NCBI RefSeq assembly: GCF_034424645.1
Contig: NZ_CP139969.1
Span: forward strand, 372,001 to 436,000
Origin: Bordetella avium
GTDB lineage: Bacteria; Pseudomonadota; Gammaproteobacteria; Burkholderiales; Burkholderiaceae_B
Direction: 5' to 3'
Length of the DNA: 64,000 nucleotides
A model generated the notes under the pieces. The model worked only from the letters and a program-made list of their open reading frames with translations. It made no database searches and was not told where the DNA came from. How positions within the stretch are numbered: position 1 is the stretch's first letter; every line of letters begins with the position of its first letter. The translations under genes and the position numbers were made by a program. Shown here in pieces: positions 60,263-64,000 of this stretch.

Positions 60263-60918
60263 GGCTCTAGTCGGTAAGGGGGAAAAGGCGCGGCGCAGGC
60301 CTGAGCCGCGGCGCGGATATCGGGGGCTTCGAACAGCCCGGTGATGACGGCGATGCTGTCGGCCCCGGCAGCGGCCACCAGACCAGCGTTGGCCGGCGTG
60401 ATGCCGCCGATGGCGACGACGGCAGGCCGGGGCGCGCCGCAGGCGCGCACTTGCGCGGCGGCTTCGCCCAGCAAGGCCAGGGGTGCATGGGCGGCCTGTG
60501 GTTTGGTCGGGGAGGGGAAAACCGCGCCGAAGGCGATGTAATCCGCACCCTGGGCCAGCAGTTCGCGAGCACGGTTCAGGTCGGCGTAACAGGACACGCC
60601 GAGCAGGAGTCCGGGGGCGGCGGCGCGGACTTCGGCCAGTGTTGCGTCGTCGCGGCCGATGTGGGCGCCGTCTGCGCCGGCCTCCAGCGCCGTGCGCCAG
60701 TCATCGTTGACGATAAAGGTCACGCCCAGTTCGCGGCATAGCGGCGCCAGCGCCCGGGCCTGGCGCAGACGCTGTTCGCGGCTGAGGTGTTTGCGGCGCA
60801 ACTGTAGCGCCCGCATGCCGCCCGCAGCGGCATCGCGTACGGCGGCCAGCAGGCGGCTGGTGTCGTCCCATTCAGGGGTGACACCGTAAAGACCGGCAGG
60901 AAAGCGGAGGGTGTTCAT
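60205..60918 (-). CDS. thiE: Thiamine-phosphate synthase ThiE
   Basis: ThiE joins the pyrimidine and thiazole phosphates. The 237-residue TIM barrel has [31 protein letters not shown] followed by [26 protein letters not shown] and [11 protein letters not shown]. About 35 C-terminal residues beyond the usual end run into the hemL start. The start overlaps the ThiD-like gene stop as ATGA. A second ThiE-like barrel is in the Nudix fusion at 35476. Confidence 0.94.
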   Translation of the reverse strand: MNTLRFPAGLYGVTPEWDDTSRLLAAVRDAAAGGMRALQLRRKHLSREQRLRQARALAPLCRELGVTFIVNDDWRTALEAGADGAHIGRDDATLAEVRAAAPGLLLGVSCYADLNRARELLAQGADYIAFGAVFPSPTKPQAAHAPLALLGEAAAQVRACGAPRPAVVAIGGITPANAGLVAAAGADSIAVITGLFEAPDIRAAAQACAAPFPPYRLEPCPETQNSSNAPAAAFLAA

Positions 60919-61724
60919 GGCTGGGACAGCCGGTTGGGCAGCGGGCGGCCCATGCCTGCCGTGAAACTGGCGGCCAGACCGCGTGAGGCGTGGGCCAGCG
61001 CGGCTTCGACCGCCTCCGGGACCTCGTGGCCCGAGGCCAGGAAGGCCGCAGCGGCGGCGGCCAGCAGACCGCCGTTGTCGCCGCTGCGCACGGGGGGCGC
61101 CTGCCAGGGCCAGGTGAAATTACGGCCGTCGGGGCCGACCAGCACATTGGCCAGATGGCCTGGACGCAGCGGGCTGCCCAGCACCAGCGCCCATTGTGCG
61201 CCGCCAGCCAGCAAGGCATGCGCGGGCGAGGGCGATTCCGAGGTGTCGATGACGCCATCCGATTGCCACTGCGCCAGGCGCATATGCTCCACCACCACCA
61301 GATCGGTCTGTGGCAGCACGAGTTCAAGCGTGGCAGCCAGCAGTTCGTCGGCGTCGTCCTGTTCGACCGCATCCTGCGGCATGGGCGCGCGCGGCCCGAG
61401 ATGCAGCACCAGCGGCACCTGGCTGTAGTCGGCAGCCAGTTGCGCGACGACGCTTGCGGTTTCGGGCGAAAACATGCCGCCCACCTTGATGGCCTGCACC
61501 GGCATATCTTCGAGCAGGCAGCGCGCCTGATCGTCCAGCAGTTCGGGGGAAATGGGATGGATATCCTCGATGCCGGCGGTGTCCTGCACCGTTACAGCCG
61601 TGACAGACGCCAGCCCATGGCAGCCAAGCTGAGCGCACGTTACGGCATCGGCCGGCAGGCCGTCGGCGCCGGTGGGGTCCAGCGGACCCAGAATCAGTAC
61701 GAGAGGAGGGATAACAGCGGTCAC
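60915..61724 (-). CDS. Divergent ThiD-like phosphomethylpyrimidine kinase
   Basis: A 269-residue ribokinase-fold protein in the place of thiD, coupled to thiE. The substrate-side motif is retained in altered form (LGPLDPTGADGLPADAVTCA), as is VTAVTVQDTAGI. Other key motifs are not recognisable: the TPN-x-PEA stretch, the KGGH block and the anion-hole GTGCT motif are replaced, the last by VRSGDNGGLLAAAAAAFLAS. It may bind but not phosphorylate the pyrimidine, or use other residues. The start is GTG with a weak ribosome site. Confidence 0.75.
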   Translation of the reverse strand: MTAVIPPLVLILGPLDPTGADGLPADAVTCAQLGCHGLASVTAVTVQDTAGIEDIHPISPELLDDQARCLLEDMPVQAIKVGGMFSPETASVVAQLAADYSQVPLVLHLGPRAPMPQDAVEQDDADELLAATLELVLPQTDLVVVEHMRLAQWQSDGVIDTSESPSPAHALLAGGAQWALVLGSPLRPGHLANVLVGPDGRNFTWPWQAPPVRSGDNGGLLAAAAAAFLASGHEVPEAVEAALAHASRGLAASFTAGMGRPLPNRLSQP

Positions 61725-61771
61725 GGAGTGGCTGGAAGGGGATGAAGAGGCTTTCTTTGATTTCGCAACAA

Positions 61772-61821
61772 AAGCATCTGTTCTAGGTTTCGGTAAGATA
61801 TGCCCATTCTAATAGATGCTT
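61772..61821. promoter_or_regulatory. Inverted repeat between thiD-like and rubredoxin genes
   Basis: AAGCATCT (61772-61779) and AGATGCTT (61814-61821) are perfect complements separated by 34 bases in the 147-base divergent spacer. No TPP-riboswitch sequence was found here. Its role is unknown. Confidence 0.35.
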
Positions 61822-61871
61822 CTCACGCCTTGTCCGTCCTGGGCTTGGGGACAGAAGCGCCAGAGAGAGCT

Positions 61872-62036
61872 ATGCGTACTTGGATGTGTCTTATTTGTGG
61901 CTGGGTTTACGACGAAGAAGCGGGTCTGCCCGACGAAGGGATTGCCCCGGGCACCCGTTGGGAAGACGTGCCCCCGAACTGGGTCTGTCCCGAGTGTGGC
62001 GCCCGCAAGGAAGACTTCGAATTGATGGAAATCTAA
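61872..62036 (+). CDS. Rubredoxin
   Basis: A 54-residue electron carrier with one iron held by four cysteines in two CxxC pairs: CLIC near residue 6 and CPEC near residue 39. GWVYDEEAGLPDEGIAPGT and the aromatic core are standard for the rubA type. The ATG at 61872 gives exactly the family length; an in-frame start at 61800 adds 24 non-conserved residues. Confidence 0.96.
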   Translation: MRTWMCLICGWVYDEEAGLPDEGIAPGTRWEDVPPNWVCPECGARKEDFELMEI

Positions 62037-62121
62037 GCCTCGTGCGGCGCGTGGCGCCGCTAACAGGCCTAGCGATGGTCCGCGCCGGCCAGGTGCTAAT
62101 TAACAGGTTTTGGAGCGCGCC

Positions 62122-62715
62122 ATGACTGCTATCTTTCGTTCCGCCAGCGCTGACGACGCCCGGTTCACCGATTTTTCCAATCAGTTTCTGATGGCCATGC
62201 CGGGCATGGTCAACGATGAGCTGGCTGGCACGGTGATCTATATCTGCGAACACACGCCGCGCGGCGCCCTCGGCCTGGTCTTGAACCGGCCGACCGACCT
62301 CACGCTTGCTTCGCTGTTCGAGCGTGTCGATCTGACGGTCGCGATGGGGCCCACGGCTGACGAGAAGGTTTTTTTCGGCGGCCCGGTGCAAACTGACCGG
62401 GGTTTCGTGCTGCATGCGCCTGCGGGCGATTACAGCTCCAGCATCCGGCTGGGCGATCTGGCGCTCACCACCTCCCGCGATGTGTTGCAGGCGGTGGCTG
62501 AAGGGCAGGGGCCGGCGCGCCTGTTCGTGACCCTCGGCTATGCCGGCTGGGGCGCAGGCCAGCTCGAAAGCGAAATGAGCCAGAACGCATGGCTCAGTGT
62601 GGCTGCCGATCCGGTCATCATTTTTGATGTGCCGGCCGAAGAGCGCTATCCCGCCGCGATGCGGCTGCTCGGGATCGATCCGCTCATGCTGGCGGGTGAA
62701 GCGGGCCATGCCTGA
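62122..62715 (+). CDS. YqgE/AlgH family protein
   Basis: A 197-residue protein of the UPF0301/AlgH family (NQFLMAMPGMVNDELAGTVI, RGALGLVLNRPTDLTL, FFGGPVQTDRGFVLH, FVTLGYAGWGAGQLESEM). Its biochemical role is unknown; it is almost always next to ruvX, as here, where the genes overlap by 8 bases. The ATG at 62122 has TTTGGAG upstream. Confidence 0.94.
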   Translation: MTAIFRSASADDARFTDFSNQFLMAMPGMVNDELAGTVIYICEHTPRGALGLVLNRPTDLTLASLFERVDLTVAMGPTADEKVFFGGPVQTDRGFVLHAPAGDYSSSIRLGDLALTTSRDVLQAVAEGQGPARLFVTLGYAGWGAGQLESEMSQNAWLSVAADPVIIFDVPAEERYPAAMRLLGIDPLMLAGEAGHA

Positions 62716-63103
62716 AGAAACACTGCTTGCCTTCGATTTCGGCGAAAAAAAAATCGGTGTCGCTATCGGCAACACGCTGACCTGCCATGCGCGGCCGCTG
62801 GAAATTATTTTCTCCGAGCGTCGCGATGAGCGTTTCGGCCGCATTCAGGCCCTGCTTGAAGCGTGGCGGCCGCAGCGCGTGGTGGTCGGCCTGGCGCTGG
62901 CGACCGACGGTGGCGATCAGTCAGCCACCCTGCGCTGCCGGCGTTTCGCCAATCAACTGCACGGCCGTTTCGGCGTTACCGTGGAACTGGTTGATGAGCG
63001 AGGCTCCAGCATGGAGGCCCAGGAGAAGCTGGGCAGCCATGCACCCGATGACGCGATGGCGGCGGCCATTATTTTGCAGCGCTACCTCGATCGTCTGGCT
63101 TGA
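62708..63103 (+). CDS. ruvX: Holliday-junction resolvase-like RuvX (YqgF)
   Basis: A 131-residue RNase H-fold nuclease, involved in 16S rRNA 5' maturation and possibly junction resolution. The catalytic acidic residues lie in LAFDFGEKKIGVAIGN, VDERGSSMEAQ and APDDAMAAAIIL. The start at 62708 overlaps algH by 8 bases. In related bacteria pyrR and pyrB follow; here pyrR is missing. Confidence 0.95.
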   Translation: MPEETLLAFDFGEKKIGVAIGNTLTCHARPLEIIFSERRDERFGRIQALLEAWRPQRVVVGLALATDGGDQSATLRCRRFANQLHGRFGVTVELVDERGSSMEAQEKLGSHAPDDAMAAAIILQRYLDRLA

Positions 63104-63106
63104 GGC

Positions 63107-63877
63107 ATGTTCAATCCCCAATTGAACCGGCTTGGCGGGCTGGCGCACTTCCTGTCTACCGAAGGTCTGCCCAAGCGGCTGCTCGAACCTTTGCTCGAGG
63201 CTGCGGGCGGGCCCGCGCCCCTACTGGCCGGGCGTGAGATCTGCCTGCTTGGCCCGGCGGACGACGGCATGCAATGGCTGGCCGAGGCGGCGCGCAGGCA
63301 GGGTGCGGTCATCCGCTTCATGCCTGATGCGCCCTTGCGGCCTGTAGCGGGCGCCGATATCCACGTGCTGCGCCACCCCGCCAGCGGCGCGGCCCATGTG
63401 CTGGCCCGGCAGGCAGTACGGGTGATCAACGCCGGTGACGGCTGGCATGCGCAGCCCTTGGTGGCGCTGGCCGATTTGCTGGCGATACGCCAGGCTAAAG
63501 GCGGATTTACCGAGTTGCGAGTGGCCTTCATCGGCGACTTTCTGCATTCCGGCCGTGCGCGTTCGCTGGCCCATGCCCTGACGACGCTGGGCGCCCCTGA
63601 GCTGCGCGCGGCAGGGCCGCGCCCGCTGCTGCCCGATGGTTTGCCGCAATTGGGCTTGAGCGCTTACGACACGCTCGAGCAGGCGCTGGAAGATGTCGAT
63701 GTGGTGCTTGACCTGGGGCTTACGCCGGCCGGTCTGGATTTACTGCCCTCGGCTGCCGATTACGCGCGCCGCTGGACGTTGCCGCCAGATGCCAGGGTGT
63801 TGCGCGCACCCGATCCCTTGCTGTTTCAGGCGGCGGCGATGGCGGTTTGCGGCCATCTGCTCTCGGAGGCTGCATGA
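63107..63877 (+). CDS. Degenerate aspartate carbamoyltransferase-like protein (PyrB homologue lacking catalytic motifs)
   Basis: A 256-residue protein, shorter than the usual 310-335 of PyrB. The N-terminus (NPQLNRLGGLAHFLSTEGLP) and central parts (VRVINAGDGWHAQPL, LRVAFIGDFLHSGRARSLAH) follow PyrB of this group closely. However, the carbamoyl-phosphate loop STRTRTTF is absent (GPADDGMQWLAEAA in its place). HPTQALLD has become HAQPLVALAD, and HPGP near the C-terminus is gone. It cannot be a normal carbamoyltransferase. The frame is intact and coupled (ATGA) to the dihydroorotase-like gene, suggesting a structural role. Confidence 0.8.
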   Translation: MFNPQLNRLGGLAHFLSTEGLPKRLLEPLLEAAGGPAPLLAGREICLLGPADDGMQWLAEAARRQGAVIRFMPDAPLRPVAGADIHVLRHPASGAAHVLARQAVRVINAGDGWHAQPLVALADLLAIRQAKGGFTELRVAFIGDFLHSGRARSLAHALTTLGAPELRAAGPRPLLPDGLPQLGLSAYDTLEQALEDVDVVLDLGLTPAGLDLLPSAADYARRWTLPPDARVLRAPDPLLFQAAAMAVCGHLLSEAA

Positions 63878-64000
63878 GAGTGCATATTCAGGGCGGCTTC
63901 GATCCTCTGCGAGAGGAGGTGGTGGATCTTTTTCTGGCCGATGGCCAGATCGTGGCCCGGCACAGGGCGCCCGATGGCTTTGCGGCCGATTGTGTGATGG
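63874..64000 (+). CDS. Dihydroorotase-like protein PyrC, N-terminal fragment
   Basis: Only 42 residues are in the window: MRVHIQGGFDPLREEVVDLF then LADGQIVARHRAPDGFAAD. This fits the N-terminal beta-strand domain of class I dihydroorotase-like proteins (the PyrC' partner of ATCase in many proteobacteria). Whether metal-binding residues are kept lies beyond the edge. The start overlaps the PyrB-like gene by 4 bases. Confidence 0.75.
   Translation, partial: MRVHIQGGFDPLREEVVDLFLADGQIVARHRAPDGFAADCVM

Noticed and set aside
61725-61871. A TPP riboswitch in front of the thiD-like/thiE genes
   Set aside because: Neither conserved thi-box core could be found in the spacer on the minus strand.

Overview
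The window is a GC-rich, densely packed bacterial chromosome segment with no rRNA, tRNA, insertion sequence, prophage or CRISPR array that I could recognise. Gene content points to a betaproteobacterium of the Burkholderiales, most likely Alcaligenaceae close to Bordetella or Achromobacter: a Bug/TctC-type periplasmic solute receptor, a DUF3460 protein next to scpA and panC, a prepilin peptidase-coaE-zapD run, a fused indolepyruvate ferredoxin oxidoreductase and a MuxABC-OpmB-like efflux operon. The species assignment is inference from gene families, not from a marker gene.

Layout. 1-9.4 kb: 3' end of metH, a methyltransferase diverging from an MmyB-type regulator, mutY, a large indolepyruvate oxidoreductase and a solitary cheD. 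9.5-17.2 kb: ftsEX, an AapJQMP-type amino-acid ABC importer with several hairpins in its leader and spacers, a Bug receptor and a small membrane protein. 17.2-25.7 kb: DHA2 exporter plus glpK, DUF3460, scpA, panC, a tiny LuxR-type regulator, an NlpE-like lipoprotein, an orphan prepilin peptidase, coaE and zapD. 25.9-34.8 kb: a four-gene RND efflux operon (adaptor, two pumps, outer-membrane factor). 34.7-40.3 kb: orphan fimbrial subunit, Nudix-ThiE fusion, DUF815 ATPase, argJ, an unknown membrane protein and a MarR regulator.

40.3-57.1 kb is the most interesting part. A MarR gene diverges from a LivKHMGF-type importer. Next comes a complete siaABCD signalling operon (PP2C phosphatase, kinase, phospho-switch protein, diguanylate cyclase). 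It is followed by an eight-gene operon that fits catabolism of 2-aminobenzoate (anthranilate) as its CoA thioester: CoA ligase, flavin monooxygenase/old-yellow-enzyme fusion, SDR, enoyl-CoA hydratase, acyl-CoA dehydrogenase, thioesterase and a RidA-family protein. A nearly identical 16-bp motif (14/16, with a 10-bp exact core) lies in the MarR/liv divergent promoter and just downstream of a good promoter for the catabolic operon. This suggests one MarR regulon for uptake and breakdown, with the c-di-GMP module lying between its two halves.

57.1-64 kb: a FapA/DUF342 protein, hemL-thiE-thiD (the ThiD is strongly divergent), rubredoxin, algH-ruvX, then a shortened aspartate carbamoyltransferase homologue that has lost the recognisable carbamoyl-phosphate-binding motifs, overlapping the start of a dihydroorotase-like gene that leaves the window.
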